A stretch of DNA of 64,000 bases from Pseudenterobacter timonensis (GCF_900021175.1 NZ_FCOP01000013.1:186001-250000), one strand, 5' to 3'; positions 47,245-58,983 are shown, numbered from the stretch's first letter. Notes: generated by a model from the letters alone, not told the origin. A program made the numbers and translations.

Positions 47245-48618
47245 ATGGTTAACAACGCATCTGATGGCCTGCCCCTGCCACAGCGGTATGGCGCGATTGC
47301 CACAATTATCATCGGTATTTCTATGGCTGTGCTCGACGGGGCTATTGCCAACGTCGCCCTGCCGACTATCGCCAGCGATCTTAACGCCTCGCCCGCCAGC
47401 TCTATCTGGGTCGTAAACGCCTACCAGATTGCGATTATCGTCTCGCTTCTCTCCTTCTCGTTTCTGGGAGATATGTTCGGCTACCGTCGGGTCTACCAGT
47501 GCGGTCTGCTGGTTTTCACCTTTACTTCGCTCGGTTGCGCCCTGTCGGATTCGCTGCAAACCCTCACCATTGCCCGTATCGCCCAGGGTTTTGGCGGCGC
47601 GGCGCTTATGAGCGTCAACACCGCGCTGATAAGGCTTATCTATCCCCATCGCCATCTCGGGCGCGGAATGGGGATAAACTCGTTTATTGTGGCGGTTTCG
47701 TCAGCGGCGGGGCCTACCATCGCCGCCGCCATCCTCTCGGTCGCCTCATGGAAATGGCTGTTTTTAATTAACGTCCCGCTTGGCATTGCCGCCCTGCTTC
47801 TGGCGCTGCGTTATCTGCCCGCCAATGCGGCGAAAAGCAGCATGCCGCGCTTTGACCTGCCGAGCGCGGTGATGAACGCGCTCACCTTTGGCCTGCTGAT
47901 CACCGCCCTGAGCGGCTTTGCCCAGGGGCAGTCATTAACGCTTGTCGCAGCGGAAGTTGTGGCGATGATCGTTATCGGCTTTTTCTTTGTCCGCCGTCAG
48001 CTGTCGCTGCCCGTGCCGCTGCTGCCGGTCGATCTGCTGCGCATTCCACTCTTTTCCCTCTCGATTGGCACCTCGATCTGCTCCTTTTGCGCCCAGATGC
48101 TGGCGATGGTGTCGCTCCCCTTCTATCTGCAAAGCGTGATTGGTCGCTCGGAGGTGGAAACAGGGTTGCTGCTGACCCCCTGGCCGCTGGCGACCATGGT
48201 TATGGCGCCGCTGGCGGGCTATCTGATAGAGCGGGTGCATGCGGGCATGCTGGGGGCGGTTGGTCTGATTGTAATGGCGGTCGGGTTTTTTGCCATGGCG
48301 CTGCTTCCCGCCTCTCCGACCGACTTTGATATTATCTGGCCGATGATTCTATGCGGCGCCGGGTTTGGCCTGTTCCAGTCCCCTAATAATCACACCATTA
48401 TTACCGCTGCTCCCCGCCATCGCAGCGGCGGCGCGAGCGGTATGCTCGGCACCGCCCGTCTGCTGGGACAAAGCAGCGGCGCGGCGCTGGTGGCGTTAAT
48501 GTTTAACCTGGCCGGTAATAACGGCACCCATCTGGCGCTCTATACAGCAGGAACGCTGGCCATTATCGCGGCTATCGTCAGCGGGCTTCGCGTCACGCAA
48601 CCCCGCGAGGAGACGTGA
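47245..48618 (+). CDS. yebQ: YebQ, MFS drug:H+ antiporter-like transporter
   Basis: A 457-residue major facilitator of the DHA2 (14-helix) family. Motif A-type GDMFGYRRVYQ and the motif C-type GINSFIVAVSSAAGPTIAAA are visible. Start ISMAVLDGAIANVALPTIA is typical of the EmrB/QacA branch. No substrate is known. It begins at ATG 47245 and ends just before a strong terminator shared with htpX. Confidence 0.94.
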   Translation: MVNNASDGLPLPQRYGAIATIIIGISMAVLDGAIANVALPTIASDLNASPASSIWVVNAYQIAIIVSLLSFSFLGDMFGYRRVYQCGLLVFTFTSLGCALSDSLQTLTIARIAQGFGGAALMSVNTALIRLIYPHRHLGRGMGINSFIVAVSSAAGPTIAAAILSVASWKWLFLINVPLGIAALLLALRYLPANAAKSSMPRFDLPSAVMNALTFGLLITALSGFAQGQSLTLVAAEVVAMIVIGFFFVRRQLSLPVPLLPVDLLRIPLFSLSIGTSICSFCAQMLAMVSLPFYLQSVIGRSEVETGLLLTPWPLATMVMAPLAGYLIERVHAGMLGAVGLIVMAVGFFAMALLPASPTDFDIIWPMILCGAGFGLFQSPNNHTIITAAPRHRSGGASGMLGTARLLGQSSGAALVALMFNLAGNNGTHLALYTAGTLAIIAAIVSGLRVTQPREET

Positions 48619-48621
48619 TAA

Positions 48622-48656
48622 AAAAAGGCCGGGCAGCTAAACTGCCCGGCCTTTTC
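48622..48656. terminator. Bidirectional terminator between yebQ and htpX
   Basis: AAAAAAGGCCGGGCAG and CTGCCCGGCCTTTT form a long stem between the two convergent genes. Confidence 0.93.
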
Positions 48657-48680
48657 ATCTTTTTGAGCTTTCGCCCTCTT

Positions 48681-49562
48681 TTACTTCAGGTACGCTCCGC
48701 TGCGCAGCGCTTCGATGCGCTTATCCAGCGGCGGGTGAGTCATAAACAGCTCGTTTAACGATTTCGATTTACCGTTAATGCAGAATGCCATCATGCTGGT
48801 CGCTTCCTGCGGTTCATAGCTGGTTTTCAGGCGCTGCAGCGCGGCGATCATCTTCTCACGCCCTACCAGTTTCGCCGAACCGGCGTCCGCATGAAATTCA
48901 CGGTGACGGGAGAACCACATGGTAATAATGCTGGCCAGAATACCGAACACCAGCTCCAGCACCGTGGCGACTGCAAAGTAGATCAGCGGGTTGCCGTTGC
49001 TCTCTTCGCCTTCGTCGCGGTTACCGCCCATAAAGCCCGCCGCAATTTGCGCCAGAATACGCGAGATAAAGATAACGAAGGTGTTCACTACCCCCTGAAT
49101 CAGGGTCATGGTCACCATGTCACCATTCGCGATGTGGCTGATTTCATGCGCGATGACTGCTTCCGCCTCGTCGCGGCTCATGTTCTGCAGCAGACCGGTG
49201 CTGACAGCCACCAGCGAGGCGTCGCGACGCGCGCCGGTTGCAAAGGCGTTAATATCCGGCGCGTGATAGATAGCTACCTGAGGCATGGCGATCCCGGCCT
49301 GACGCGACTGCTGCGCCACCGTATCCATCAGCCAGCGCTCCATATCGTTACGCGGTTGCTCGATAACCTCACCGCCCACAGATTTCAACGCCATCCATTT
49401 CGACATCAGCAGAGAGACAAAGGAGCCACCAAAACCGAACAGCAGCGCCATAATCAGCAGGCCCTGAATGCTGCTCGATTGTATTCCTGTCAGGCTTAGC
49501 ACGAGCCCGAACACTACCATCACCGCAAGGTTGGTAAGCAGGAAAAGCGCGATTCGCATCAT
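48681..49562 (-). CDS. htpX: HtpX, inner-membrane zinc metalloprotease
   Basis: HtpX degrades misfolded membrane proteins with FtsH and is induced by the Cpx envelope stress system. The 293-residue M48B protease has N-terminal helices (about 4-55), the zinc motif HEISH ([12 protein letters not shown]) with the third ligand in [13 protein letters not shown], and two further central helices. Sequence and length match K-12. Confidence 0.97.
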   Translation of the reverse strand: MMRIALFLLTNLAVMVVFGLVLSLTGIQSSSIQGLLIMALLFGFGGSFVSLLMSKWMALKSVGGEVIEQPRNDMERWLMDTVAQQSRQAGIAMPQVAIYHAPDINAFATGARRDASLVAVSTGLLQNMSRDEAEAVIAHEISHIANGDMVTMTLIQGVVNTFVIFISRILAQIAAGFMGGNRDEGEESNGNPLIYFAVATVLELVFGILASIITMWFSRHREFHADAGSAKLVGREKMIAALQRLKTSYEPQEATSMMAFCINGKSKSLNELFMTHPPLDKRIEALRSGAYLK

Positions 49563-49717
49563 AATTTTCTTTTAACCTCAGTTTAACAAAACGCACTACG
49601 CGATTACCCACATCGTATGGGTATTGCGGCTATTTTCAAGGATAAGCGGCGCGTAAGTCACCAGAAAGACACAACTTTACATTGTATGGCGGCTTGCTTA
49701 CCTGAGGAGGGAAATCT

Positions 49718-49749
49718 AAAAAAACAGGCACAATTTCTTGTGCCTGTCA
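49718..49749 (-). terminator. Terminator of proQ-prc
   Basis: GACAGGCACAAG and its inverse TTGTGCCTGTTTTTTT on the minus strand, 5 bp after the prc stop. Confidence 0.92.
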
Positions 49750-49754
49750 GGAGA

Positions 49755-51803
49755 TTATTTTGCGGGTGCCGGTTCGACGGCAGGTTTGTCCTTTTCCAGC
49801 TTCGCCAGATCGAGTGCAATGTGCACCGTTTCATCGAGATAGGGATCGGGTTCCTGATAATCTTTCGGCAGATCGTCCAGCTTCTTAAGCAGCGGCTTGC
49901 CTTCACGCTTAAAGCGATCGTTGATCCGCGCCAGACGAATGGCGTCATCCTCGTCGTTCTCTTTTTCACGCTGTGCAAAATTAAGCGACACGATGTTCCG
50001 TTTATCCTTCAGGGCATTGAAACGGGCAATGTCCTTCATGATGTACTGGAACTCAGGATCGCTGGCGATCCGCGCGTTATGCTCTTTCAGCAGCTCCGGT
50101 CCAAAGAGAGACATATCTCCGGACTTCACGTATGTCGCGGCGTTGATGCTATCCCACGGCAGCGCGTTGTCCTCAAACTTCTCGCCGGTTTCCGTCTCTT
50201 CATTGCCCGTAGGCATGATGATATCCGGCGTTACGCCCTTGCGCTGCGTACTGCCGCCATTGACGCGGTAGAACTTCTGAATGGTGTACTGGACGGAGCC
50301 CAGCGCCGGCCATTCAGGGCGCAGCATCTGATCGTAAATACGGTTAAGAGAGCGATACTGCTGTACCGTACCTTTACCAAAGGTAGGCTCGCCCACGATC
50401 AGCGCGCGACCATAGTCCTGCATCGCGGCGGCAAAGATCTCAGACGCCGAGGCGCTGAAGCGGTCAACCAGCACCACCAGCGGACCTTTGTAATAGACCA
50501 CACCGTCGTTGTCGGCATCTTCACGCACTTTGCCGTTATTATCGCGCACCTGCACCACCGGGCCGGACGGGATAAAGAGGCCAGAGAGCGATACCGCTTC
50601 GGTAAGCGCGCCGCCGCCGTTGGTACGCAGGTCAATCACGACGCTTTTAACATTCTGTTTTTCCAGCTTCTGCAGCTGCACCTTCACATCGTCGGTCAGC
50701 CCGACGTAGAAGCCCGGAATATCCAGCACGCCGACTTTCTCTTTGCCGACCGTTTTCACCGTCATTTTCACGGCGCGGTCTTCCAGACGGATGCGCTCAC
50801 GCGTCAGCGTAATAATGCGGGTTTTAGTGCCCTTCCCGGCAGGCAGGATCTCAAGACGCACCTTGCTGCCTTTCGGCCCTTTGATCAGCGCCACCACGTC
50901 ATCCAGCCGCCAGCCGATGACATCCACCATGTTTTTACCGAGCTGTCCGACGCCGACGATACGATCGCCCACGCTTATCGCCTTGCTTTTCGCGGCCGGT
51001 CCGCCCGCCACCATCGAGTTAATGACGGTATAGTCATCATCCATCTGCAGCACGGCGCCGATACCTTCCAGAGAGAGGCTCATTTCGGTATTGAACTGCT
51101 CGGTGTTGCGCGGCGAGAGGTAATTCGTGTGCGGGTCGATTTCGTGGGCGAACGCGGTCATCGCCAGCGAGAAGACATCTTCGCTGTTGGTCTGCGCCAG
51201 GCGACGAATAGCGAACTTGTAACGACGCGTCAGCGTCTCACGGATCTCTTTCTCATCTTTCCCGGTCAGCTTCAGGCTCAGCTCGTCATACTTAACTTTG
51301 CTGTCCCACAGCGCGTTCAGCTCAGCTTCATCTTTCGGCCACGGTGCTTTGCTGCGGTCAAGATTGAAGGTGTCGGTCCCGGTGAAATCCATCGGTCGCT
51401 CAAGCACCTTCAGCGCATACTGATAACGTTCAAAACGGCGCTGCTGCGACAGGTTATAGAGATCGTAAAAGAGATCCAGCTTACCGCTACGCAGCTCATC
51501 GCCCACCTGGGTTTTACGTTTCGCGAACTGTTCTACATCGCTTGCCAGCAGCACATTATGGCTGTAATCCAGCAAGTTCAGATAACGATCGAAGATTTTG
51601 GCTGAAAAGGCCTGATCGAGATCGAACTGACGATAATGCGAGCGGGTAAAGCGCGACGTCACGCGCTCACTCACCGTCGCGTGCTGCGTCTCTTCCTTTA
51701 GAATCGGAATTTGATCGGCGCGCGTAATATCGTCCACAGCGAAGGCGTGACCTGTTATGGCAAACAGGCCCGCCAACGCGGTGAGCTTAAAAAAAGTGTT
51801 CAT
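49755..51803 (-). CDS. prc: Prc (Tsp), periplasmic tail-specific protease
   Basis: Prc trims or degrades periplasmic proteins from nonpolar C-termini. Known targets include FtsI (PBP3) maturation and, with NlpI, the endopeptidase MepS. The 682-residue protein has a signal peptide (cleaved near GHAFA-VDD), a PDZ domain (about 235-320, MDDDYTVINSMVAGGPA) and an S41 catalytic domain with Ser in RFSASASEIF and Lys in FGKGTVQQYR. The ATG at 51803 matches K-12. It follows proQ by 19 bp in one operon. Confidence 0.98.
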   Translation of the reverse strand: MNTFFKLTALAGLFAITGHAFAVDDITRADQIPILKEETQHATVSERVTSRFTRSHYRQFDLDQAFSAKIFDRYLNLLDYSHNVLLASDVEQFAKRKTQVGDELRSGKLDLFYDLYNLSQQRRFERYQYALKVLERPMDFTGTDTFNLDRSKAPWPKDEAELNALWDSKVKYDELSLKLTGKDEKEIRETLTRRYKFAIRRLAQTNSEDVFSLAMTAFAHEIDPHTNYLSPRNTEQFNTEMSLSLEGIGAVLQMDDDYTVINSMVAGGPAAKSKAISVGDRIVGVGQLGKNMVDVIGWRLDDVVALIKGPKGSKVRLEILPAGKGTKTRIITLTRERIRLEDRAVKMTVKTVGKEKVGVLDIPGFYVGLTDDVKVQLQKLEKQNVKSVVIDLRTNGGGALTEAVSLSGLFIPSGPVVQVRDNNGKVREDADNDGVVYYKGPLVVLVDRFSASASEIFAAAMQDYGRALIVGEPTFGKGTVQQYRSLNRIYDQMLRPEWPALGSVQYTIQKFYRVNGGSTQRKGVTPDIIMPTGNEETETGEKFEDNALPWDSINAATYVKSGDMSLFGPELLKEHNARIASDPEFQYIMKDIARFNALKDKRNIVSLNFAQREKENDEDDAIRLARINDRFKREGKPLLKKLDDLPKDYQEPDPYLDETVHIALDLAKLEKDKPAVEPAPAK

Positions 51804-51822
51804 GCCAGGCTTGGCCTCCGTT

Positions 51823-52506
51823 TCAGAACAACAAGTGTTCTGCGCGTACAATCATTGACATACCAGAAGTCAGCTGTACACGTACGCCATCTTTGGTGAT
51901 TTCCAGTACGGTGGCGTCCATCGCGTTGTTACCCGCTTTCACCTTCAGGGCCTGACCTACGCTCAGGGCGCTGATATCAGAAACTGGGGTATGGCGTTCT
52001 TCGCGTGGCGCACGCTGCGCTTTCGCGGCTGGTTTTTCCGCACGCGGTTTACGGTCGCCGTTTTCAGCGCGACGCGGGGCTGGACGAGGTTTACGTTCGC
52101 GACGCGGCGCCTCTTCCTGGCCGCTGGCGGCGGCAGCTTCACGCTTTTTCGCCTGCTGTTCGGCACGCTGCGCCTGAACGCGCGCTTTCGCCTCTTCGAG
52201 CTGCTTGCGAGCGTGCTCTACGTGCTGCTCATCCAGCTCACCGCACGGGTTGCCGTCGAGATCGACACGCGTCGCTCCCGGTTTGATACCGTACAGATAA
52301 CGCCAGCTCGACGTATAAAGACGTAAGGCGGAACGAAGCTGGGTTTTGCTGAGATTCATCTCACCCTCAACGCGCTCTACCAGATCCTGAAAAATGCCGA
52401 TTTTCAGGGGACGCGCTTCGCCTTCGGCGCTAAAGCACTGCGGGAAACGCTCTGCCAGAAAGGCGATAACTTCTTTACTGCTATTCAACTTAGGTTGATT
52501 TTCCAT
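51823..52506 (-). CDS. proQ: ProQ, FinO-family RNA chaperone
   Basis: ProQ binds structured small RNAs and mRNA 3' ends across the genome. The 227-residue protein has the FinO domain (1-115, including [15 protein letters not shown] and [20 protein letters not shown]), a long basic Ala/Arg/Lys linker (about 120-178) and a C-terminal Tudor-like domain (179-227, [17 protein letters not shown]). It is the first gene of proQ-prc. Confidence 0.98.
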   Translation of the reverse strand: MENQPKLNSSKEVIAFLAERFPQCFSAEGEARPLKIGIFQDLVERVEGEMNLSKTQLRSALRLYTSSWRYLYGIKPGATRVDLDGNPCGELDEQHVEHARKQLEEAKARVQAQRAEQQAKKREAAAASGQEEAPRRERKPRPAPRRAENGDRKPRAEKPAAKAQRAPREERHTPVSDISALSVGQALKVKAGNNAMDATVLEITKDGVRVQLTSGMSMIVRAEHLLF

Positions 52507-52602
52507 GAAATTTCCTGATTACAACGGACGTTGCCAACAAGCGCAGGCATGAACAGGCGTCATTATAATGACGCCAACCGTAAATGCTACGTTATCCGTT
52601 GA

Positions 52603-53100
52603 TTATCCTGCGACGCTCGCAAAGAATTTATGATAATCGGTAGCGGCAAGCCCCTTTTCAAGATTCGCCACCAGCTCGCGCAGACCCTGCTCATCCTCAG
52701 CGGTAAAGCGGCCGTAAGCCACGCTGTCGATGTCGAGCACGCCGATTGTCTGATTATTTACCACCAGCGGCAGTACGATTTCAGCATTACTGGCCGCGTC
52801 GCAGGCGATGTGCCCGTCAAAGGCATGCACATCTTCCACACGCTGCACCTGATTTTGCGCCACTGCGGTGCCGCAAACGCCGCGTCCAACCGGAATGCGC
52901 ACGCAGGCCAGCTTGCCCTGGAAGGGCCCCAGCACCAGCGTATCACCTTCCAGAAGGTAGAAGCCGGCCCAGTTCACTTCGGATAGACGTTCAAAGAGCA
53001 GCGCGCTGGTATTGGACAGCATCGCTAAAAAACTGGTTTCGCCTGCCATCAATGCCTGAAAATCCCGGTTCAGGTCGGCGTAAAATTCTGTTTTGTTCAT
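52603..53100 (-). CDS. msrC: MsrC, free methionine-(R)-sulfoxide reductase
   Basis: MsrC reduces free Met-R-sulfoxide, using thioredoxin for regeneration. The 165-residue GAF-fold enzyme has the three conserved cysteines in LACVRIPVGRGVCGTA and HIACDAASNAE. There is no signal peptide, so it is cytosolic. It lies alone between proQ and the divergent letAB operon. Confidence 0.95.
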   Translation of the reverse strand: MNKTEFYADLNRDFQALMAGETSFLAMLSNTSALLFERLSEVNWAGFYLLEGDTLVLGPFQGKLACVRIPVGRGVCGTAVAQNQVQRVEDVHAFDGHIACDAASNAEIVLPLVVNNQTIGVLDIDSVAYGRFTAEDEQGLRELVANLEKGLAATDYHKFFASVAG

Positions 53101-53230
53101 TATTAAATCACTTGTTTAACGAAAAAGTAGAGCATAGCCTATTAAAATAAACATTAAATGCGCTCATTCTCAAGATGAATCCCAGGATGAGTTAATATAA
53201 CGTTAATTAAACCTTTTTCATGCGCGACTG

Positions 53231-54514
53231 ATGGCCCTTAATACACCAAAAATTACGCCGACAAAAAAGATTACCGTTCATTCGGTCAGCGATGCGCTAC
53301 CGCGAGCACATTATCAGCGTTGTCCGCAGTGCGATACGCTTTTTATGTTGCCGAAGATGAAATCGCACCAAAGCGCCTACTGTCCGCGCTGCAATGCTAA
53401 AATCCGCGACGGCCGCGACTGGTCCCTGACGCGACTGGCGGCGATGGCCATCACCATGCTTCTGCTGATGCCGTTTGCCTTCAGCGAGCCGCTGCTGCGG
53501 CTCTATCTGCTGGGAATGCGGATCGACGCTAATCTGCTGGAGGGGATCTGGCAGATGACCCGCCAGGGCGATCCTGTCACCGCCGCGATGGTGCTGTTTT
53601 GTACCGTCGGCGCTCCGCTCATTCTTGTCGCCTCCATCGCTTATCTCTGGCTCGGCAATATCCTCGGTATGAACCTGAGGCCGGTGTTGCTGATGCTGGA
53701 GCGGCTCAAGGAGTGGGTGATGCTGGATATCTATCTGGTAGGCATCGGCGTCGCCTCGATCAAGGTTCAGGACTACGCCTATCTTGAGCCGGGCATCGGG
53801 CTATTTGCCTTTATCGCCCTGGTGCTGCTTAGCGTGCTGACCCTGATTCACCTCAACGTGGAGCAGCTCTGGGATCGGTTTTATCCACAGCGTCCCGCCA
53901 CCCGGCCTGACGAGCATCTTCGCGCCTGCCTGGGCTGTCATTTTACCGGATTTCCCGACGCGCGAGGCCGCTGTCCGCGCTGCCATATCCCGCTGCGCCT
54001 CCGGCGCAATCACAGCCTGCAAAAGTGCTGGGCGGCGCTGATCGCCTCGATGGTTTTTCTCTTACCTGCTAATCTGTTGCCCATCTCGGTGATCTACGTC
54101 AATGGTGGCCGGCAGGAAGATACCATCATGTCAGGCATCGTTTCCCTGGCCGACAGCAACATCGCAGTTGCGGCAATTGTATTTATTGCCAGTATTCTCG
54201 TTCCGTTTACTAAAGTTATAGTGATGTTTACTCTGCTGGTGAGTATTCATTTTAAATGCGAGCAAGGATTGCGCACCCGTATCCTCCTGCTGCGGTTCGT
54301 CACCTGGATTGGCCGCTGGTCGATGCTGGATCTGTTTGTGATTTCGTTGATGATGTCGCTGATCGACCGCGATCAGCTGCTCTCATTTAACATGGGACCC
54401 GCTGCGTTTTATTTCGGCGCTGCGGTGATATTGACTATTCTTGCAGTGGAATGGCTGGACAGCCGCTTACTTTGGGACGCACATGAGTCAGGAAACGCCC
54501 GCTTCGCCGACTGA
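53231..54514 (+). CDS. letA: LetA (YebS), inner-membrane partner of the LetB tunnel
   Basis: A 427-residue PqiA-family membrane protein thought to load lipids into LetB for transport between inner and outer membranes. It has two PqiA modules, each headed by a zinc-ribbon cysteine set ([11 protein letters not shown]...[27 protein letters not shown]) and four membrane helices. It begins at ATG 53231. Its end overlaps letB by 32 bp, which couples their translation. Confidence 0.95.
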   Translation: MALNTPKITPTKKITVHSVSDALPRAHYQRCPQCDTLFMLPKMKSHQSAYCPRCNAKIRDGRDWSLTRLAAMAITMLLLMPFAFSEPLLRLYLLGMRIDANLLEGIWQMTRQGDPVTAAMVLFCTVGAPLILVASIAYLWLGNILGMNLRPVLLMLERLKEWVMLDIYLVGIGVASIKVQDYAYLEPGIGLFAFIALVLLSVLTLIHLNVEQLWDRFYPQRPATRPDEHLRACLGCHFTGFPDARGRCPRCHIPLRLRRNHSLQKCWAALIASMVFLLPANLLPISVIYVNGGRQEDTIMSGIVSLADSNIAVAAIVFIASILVPFTKVIVMFTLLVSIHFKCEQGLRTRILLLRFVTWIGRWSMLDLFVISLMMSLIDRDQLLSFNMGPAAFYFGAAVILTILAVEWLDSRLLWDAHESGNARFAD

Positions 54515-57116
54515 AGCGAGAATTAAAACAAAACGCCGTATTTCACCTTTCTGGTTACTGCCCGTCATCGCGCTGCTGATTGCGGGCTGGCTTATCTGGA
54601 CGAGCTATGAAAACCGCGGTAATACCATCACCATCGACTTTCAGTCAGCGGACGGCATTGTCCCTGGCCGCACCCCCGTTCGTTTTCAGGGGGTTGAAGT
54701 GGGAACGGTGCAGGACATCAGCCTGGGTAAAAATCTGAACAAGATCCAGGTTCGCGCCAGTATCAAATCGGACATGAAAGATGCCCTGCGTAGCGAAACC
54801 CAGTTCTGGCTGGTCACGCCGAAAGCCTCTCTGGCGGGCGTATCTGGCCTGGACGCACTGGTGGGCGGAAACTACATCGGGATGATGCCCGGCAAAGGCG
54901 AGCCGCAGGATCACTTCACCGCCCTGGACACGCAGCCCAAATACCGGCTCAACAACGGCGATCTGATGATTCATCTGCATGCCTCCGATCTCGGTTCGCT
55001 TAACAGCGGCTCGGTGGTCTACTACCGCAAAATTCCCGTAGGGCGCGTCTATGATTATTCCATCAGCCCCAACAAGCAGGGGGTAACCATTGACGTGCTT
55101 ATCGACCGCCGCTTTACCTCTCTGGTGAAGAAAGGAAGCCGCTTCTGGAACGTCTCGGGGGTGGATGCTGATCTCAGCCTCAGCGGGGCGAAGGTGAAGC
55201 TGGAGAGCCTCGCCGCGCTGGTAAATGGCGCCATCGCATTCGACTCCCCGGAAAACTCCAAGCCGGCCGAAGCTGAAGATAACTTTGGTCTTTATGCCGA
55301 TTTAGCCCACAGCCAGCGCGGCGTGATTATCAGCCTGACCCTGCCGGATGCCAAAGGGCTGAAAGCTGACTCCACACCGCTGATGTATCAGGGGCTGGAG
55401 GTGGGTCAGCTGACCAAGCTGACCCTCAATCCCGGCGGCTCCGTCACGGGAGAAATGACCGTTGATCCGAGCGTGGTCGAGCTACTGCGCGAGAAGACGC
55501 GCATTGAGCTGCATAGCCCTAAACTCTCCCTGAGCGATGCCAATATCAGCAGCCTGCTCACCGGCAATACCTTCGAGCTGGTTCCCGGAGAAGGGCAGCC
55601 GAGTAAACACTTTGTGGTCGCCCCGGCCGACAAAACGCTGCTGCAAAAGCCGGGCGTGCTGACGGTTACCCTGACCGCGCCGGAAAGCTACGGCATTGAT
55701 GCGGGCCAGCCGCTGCTGCTGCATGGCGTAGAGGTAGGCCAGGTGATGGAGCGCACCCTGACGGCGAAAGGGGTCACCTTCACCGCCGCAGTAGACCCCC
55801 GCTATCGCGATCTGCTGCATGGCGACAGTAAATTCGTGGTGAACAGCCGCGTGGACGTGAAGGTCGGCCTGGATGGGGTGGAGTTTCTCGGCGCAAGCGC
55901 CGGGGAGTGGATCAGCGGCGGCATCCGTATTTTACCGGGCGACAAAGGGGCGATGCGTGAAAGCTATCCTCTGTTCGCTAACCTGGACAAGGCGATTGAA
56001 AACAGCCTGAGCGATCTGCCGACTACCACGATGGTGCTAAGCGCGGCGACGCTGCCTGACGTACAGGCCGGTTCGGTGGTGCTTTACCGTAAATTCCAGG
56101 TGGGTGAAGTGATTACCGTTCGCCCTCGCGCCAATGCGTTTGATATCGAACTGCACATCAAGCCGGAGTATCGCCATCTGCTAACCGCCAACAGCGTATT
56201 CTGGGCAGAGGGCGGCGCGAAAGTGCAGCTTAACGGCAGCGGCCTGACGGTGCAGGCCTCTCCCCTCTCCCGCGCGCTGCGCGGCGCCATCAGCTTTGAT
56301 AACCTCAGCGGCGCCAGCGCTAACCAGCGCAAGGGCGATAAACGCATTCTCTATCCGTCAGAGACCGCTGCCCGCGCGGTGGGCGGACAGATCACCCTGC
56401 ACGCCTTCGACGCCGGCAAGCTGGCCGAGGGGATGCCGATTCGCTATCTGGGCATTGATATCGGCCAGGTGCAGAAGCTGACGCTGATCACGGAGCGTAA
56501 CGAGGTACAGGCGACCGCGGTGCTCTACCCGGAATATGTCAAAACCTTCGCCCGCAACGGGACTCGTTTCTCGGTGGTGACGCCGCAGATCTCCGCCGCG
56601 GGCGTGGAGCATCTGGATACTATCCTGCAACCCTACATCAACGTTGAGCCGGGCCGCGGCAATGCCCGCCGTGACTTTGAGCTGCAGGAGGCCACGATCG
56701 CTGACTCGCGATATCTTGACGGCCTGAGCCTGGTGGTGGAGGTACCGGAAGCGGGATCGCTGAATATCGGCACGCCGGTGCTGTTCCGCGGCATTGAGGT
56801 GGGCACGGTGACCGGCTTGTCGCTGGGCATTCTCTCCGATCGCGTGATGGTGGGCATTCGCATCAGCAAGCGCTACCAGCATCTGGTGCGCAACAACTCG
56901 GTGTTCTGGCTTGCCTCAGGTTACTCGCTGGACTTTGGCCTGACGGGAGGCGTCGTTAAAACCGGTACCTTTAACCAGTTTATCCGTGGCGGTATCGCCT
57001 TTGCCACGCCGCCGGGAACGCCGCTGGCGCCGAAAGCACAGCCGGGTAAACACTTCCTGCTGCTGGATAGCGAGCCGAAAGAGTGGCGCGAATGGGGTAC
57101 TGCCCTGCCGCGTTAA
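54483..57116 (+). CDS. letB: LetB (YebT), seven-MCE-domain lipid tunnel
   Basis: LetB forms a hexameric periplasmic tunnel of seven stacked MCE rings that moves phospholipid between the membranes. The 877-residue protein has one N-terminal membrane helix (about 24-42, [16 protein letters not shown]). The MCE repeats are marked by [75 protein letters not shown] and [14 protein letters not shown], plus a [13 protein letters not shown] unit. The ATG at 54483 aligns with K-12. Confidence 0.97.
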   Translation: MSQETPASPTEARIKTKRRISPFWLLPVIALLIAGWLIWTSYENRGNTITIDFQSADGIVPGRTPVRFQGVEVGTVQDISLGKNLNKIQVRASIKSDMKDALRSETQFWLVTPKASLAGVSGLDALVGGNYIGMMPGKGEPQDHFTALDTQPKYRLNNGDLMIHLHASDLGSLNSGSVVYYRKIPVGRVYDYSISPNKQGVTIDVLIDRRFTSLVKKGSRFWNVSGVDADLSLSGAKVKLESLAALVNGAIAFDSPENSKPAEAEDNFGLYADLAHSQRGVIISLTLPDAKGLKADSTPLMYQGLEVGQLTKLTLNPGGSVTGEMTVDPSVVELLREKTRIELHSPKLSLSDANISSLLTGNTFELVPGEGQPSKHFVVAPADKTLLQKPGVLTVTLTAPESYGIDAGQPLLLHGVEVGQVMERTLTAKGVTFTAAVDPRYRDLLHGDSKFVVNSRVDVKVGLDGVEFLGASAGEWISGGIRILPGDKGAMRESYPLFANLDKAIENSLSDLPTTTMVLSAATLPDVQAGSVVLYRKFQVGEVITVRPRANAFDIELHIKPEYRHLLTANSVFWAEGGAKVQLNGSGLTVQASPLSRALRGAISFDNLSGASANQRKGDKRILYPSETAARAVGGQITLHAFDAGKLAEGMPIRYLGIDIGQVQKLTLITERNEVQATAVLYPEYVKTFARNGTRFSVVTPQISAAGVEHLDTILQPYINVEPGRGNARRDFELQEATIADSRYLDGLSLVVEVPEAGSLNIGTPVLFRGIEVGTVTGLSLGILSDRVMVGIRISKRYQHLVRNNSVFWLASGYSLDFGLTGGVVKTGTFNQFIRGGIAFATPPGTPLAPKAQPGKHFLLLDSEPKEWREWGTALPR

Positions 57117-57122
57117 ACCCGA

Positions 57123-57152
57123 GGCTCCGGTGTCAACGCACCGGAGCCTTTA
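57123..57152 (+). terminator. Terminator of letAB
   Basis: GGCTCCGGTG-TCAACG-CACCGGAGCC forms a 10-bp stem right after the letB stop. TTTAT follows, so the T tract is short. Confidence 0.7.
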
Positions 57153-57192
57153 TGATACACTGCGCGCCTGATTTCCTGCCTGTGGTGCAAGC

Positions 57193-58632
57193 GTGGCTCA
57201 ATATTCTGTTTTTTTTCCCGATCCCTTCCTGGCGCAGATGCGCGAGGCGCTCCCCGATCCCGCCTCGTTCGAGGCGTTTATCGCCGCCTGTCAACGGCCC
57301 CTGCGCCGCAGCCTGCGGGTGAATACCTTAAAAATCAGCGTGGCGGCGTTTCTTGAACTGACCTCCTCTTACGGCTGGCAGTTGATCCCCATCCCGTGGT
57401 GCGAAGAGGGTTTCTGGATCGAGCGCGACGATGAATCCGTTCCGCTTGGCAGCACCGCCGAGCACCTGAGCGGACTCTTCTATATTCAGGAAGCCAGCTC
57501 CATGCTGCCGGTGGCGGCCCTCTTCGCCGAGGGAAATACCCCCGTCCGGGTGATGGATGTTGCCGCCGCGCCGGGTTCGAAAACAACCCAAATTGCCGCG
57601 CGCATGGGCAATGGCGGCGCTATCCTCGCGAATGAGTTCTCCGCCAGCCGCGTGAAGGTACTGCACGCCAACATCAGCCGCTGCGGCATCCAGAACGTGG
57701 CGCTTACCCACTTTGACGGGCGGGTATTTGGCGCCGCGCTGCCGGAGTCGTTCGACGCGATCCTGCTTGACGCCCCCTGCTCCGGCGAAGGGGTGGTGCG
57801 TAAAGATCCTGACGCCCTAAAAAACTGGTCGGTTGAGAGCAATCTGGAGATTGCCGCGACCCAGCGCGAGCTTATCGACAGCGCTTTTCACGCGCTGCGT
57901 CCCGGCGGGACGCTGGTCTACTCCACCTGCACACTGAATCGCGATGAAAACGAAGCGGTCTGTCTGTGGCTGCAGGCGCAGTACCCCGACGCGGTGGAAT
58001 TTTTACCGCTGGAGAAGCTATTCAGTACGGCGGCCACCGCCCTGACGCCGGAAGGCTTTCTGCACGTCTTCCCACATATGTACGACTGCGAAGGGTTCTT
58101 TGTTGCCCGCCTGCGCAAAACCGCCGCCATCCCCCCGCTACCGGCTCCCAAATTTAAGGTGGGTAATTTTCCCTTTACCCCGTTAAAAGGACGTGAGGCG
58201 GCAAACGTCACCGCCGCCGCGCGCCAGATCGGGCTGGATATTGCCGATGGCCTTCACCTCTGGCAGCGCGACAAAGAGATCTGGCTCTTCCCGGCAGAGA
58301 TGGAGCCGCTTATCGGTAGGGTGCGCTTCTCGCGTATCGGCATTCGGCTTGCCGAGGTGCATAACAAAGGCTATCGCTGGCAGCATGAAGCGGTCATCGC
58401 TCTGGCAGGGGAGGATAATCGCTTTGAGCTGACCCCGGCGGAGGCGGAGGAGTGGTATCGCGGACGCGATCTCTACCCGGAGAAGAGCCCGTCGCGTGAC
58501 GAGGTGATTGTCTGCTGGCAGGGCTTCCCGCTGGGGCTGGCCAAAAAAGTGGGCGCGCGGCTGAAAAACAGTTACCCCCGCGAGCTGGTTCGCGACGGGC
58601 GCTTGTTTACCGGTAACACTCACGCTGGATAA
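57193..58632 (+). CDS. rsmF: RsmF, 16S rRNA m5C1407 methyltransferase
   Basis: RsmF methylates C5 of C1407 in 16S rRNA. The 479-residue protein has the SAM-binding [19 protein letters not shown]. The two catalytic cysteines of RNA m5C methyltransferases are in [13 protein letters not shown] and [16 protein letters not shown]-terminal PUA-like region follows. It starts at GTG 57193, 76 bp after letB and past its terminator. Confidence 0.96.
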   Translation: MAQYSVFFPDPFLAQMREALPDPASFEAFIAACQRPLRRSLRVNTLKISVAAFLELTSSYGWQLIPIPWCEEGFWIERDDESVPLGSTAEHLSGLFYIQEASSMLPVAALFAEGNTPVRVMDVAAAPGSKTTQIAARMGNGGAILANEFSASRVKVLHANISRCGIQNVALTHFDGRVFGAALPESFDAILLDAPCSGEGVVRKDPDALKNWSVESNLEIAATQRELIDSAFHALRPGGTLVYSTCTLNRDENEAVCLWLQAQYPDAVEFLPLEKLFSTAATALTPEGFLHVFPHMYDCEGFFVARLRKTAAIPPLPAPKFKVGNFPFTPLKGREAANVTAAARQIGLDIADGLHLWQRDKEIWLFPAEMEPLIGRVRFSRIGIRLAEVHNKGYRWQHEAVIALAGEDNRFELTPAEAEEWYRGRDLYPEKSPSRDEVIVCWQGFPLGLAKKVGARLKNSYPRELVRDGRLFTGNTHAG

Positions 58633-58734
58633 AAAAAGAGCACATTTTGACTGGCGTTTTTGCTCTCCTTGGCTAGGCTGAAAAATGGGCGACAATACTG
58701 GTCGTACCAGATTTATCTGACTTTGGAGAGCATT

Positions 58735-58974
58735 ATGACCAAAACCAACGTGCGCATTGGCGCTTTTGAGATCGACGACGCCGAATTACGCGGCGAAGAC
58801 CAGGGCGAACGAACGTTAAGTATTCCTTGCAAATCTGACCCCGATTTATGCATGCAGTTAGATGCCTGGGATGCCGACACCAGCGTTCCCGCCATTCTCA
58901 ACGGGGAACATTCCGTCCTTTATCGCGAACATTACGACCATCAGACCGACGCCTGGATCATGCGACTTGCCTGA
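58735..58974 (+). CDS. yebV: YebV, small conserved protein
   Basis: A 79-residue acidic protein of unknown function (VRIGAFEIDDAEL, PCKSDPDLCMQLDAWDAD, DAWIMRLA). The ATG at 58735 follows TTGGAGAG; a longer in-frame reading is not conserved. In E. coli it is stress-inducible. yebW follows on the same strand after a hairpin. Confidence 0.92.
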   Translation: MTKTNVRIGAFEIDDAELRGEDQGERTLSIPCKSDPDLCMQLDAWDADTSVPAILNGEHSVLYREHYDHQTDAWIMRLA

Positions 58975-58983
58975 TTCAAAAAG

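Noticed and set aside
49617-51605. Very long plus-strand open frame opposite prc
   Set aside because: It is the mirror of prc, produced by GC-rich codon bias; its His/Arg/Gln-rich translation has no protein-like character.
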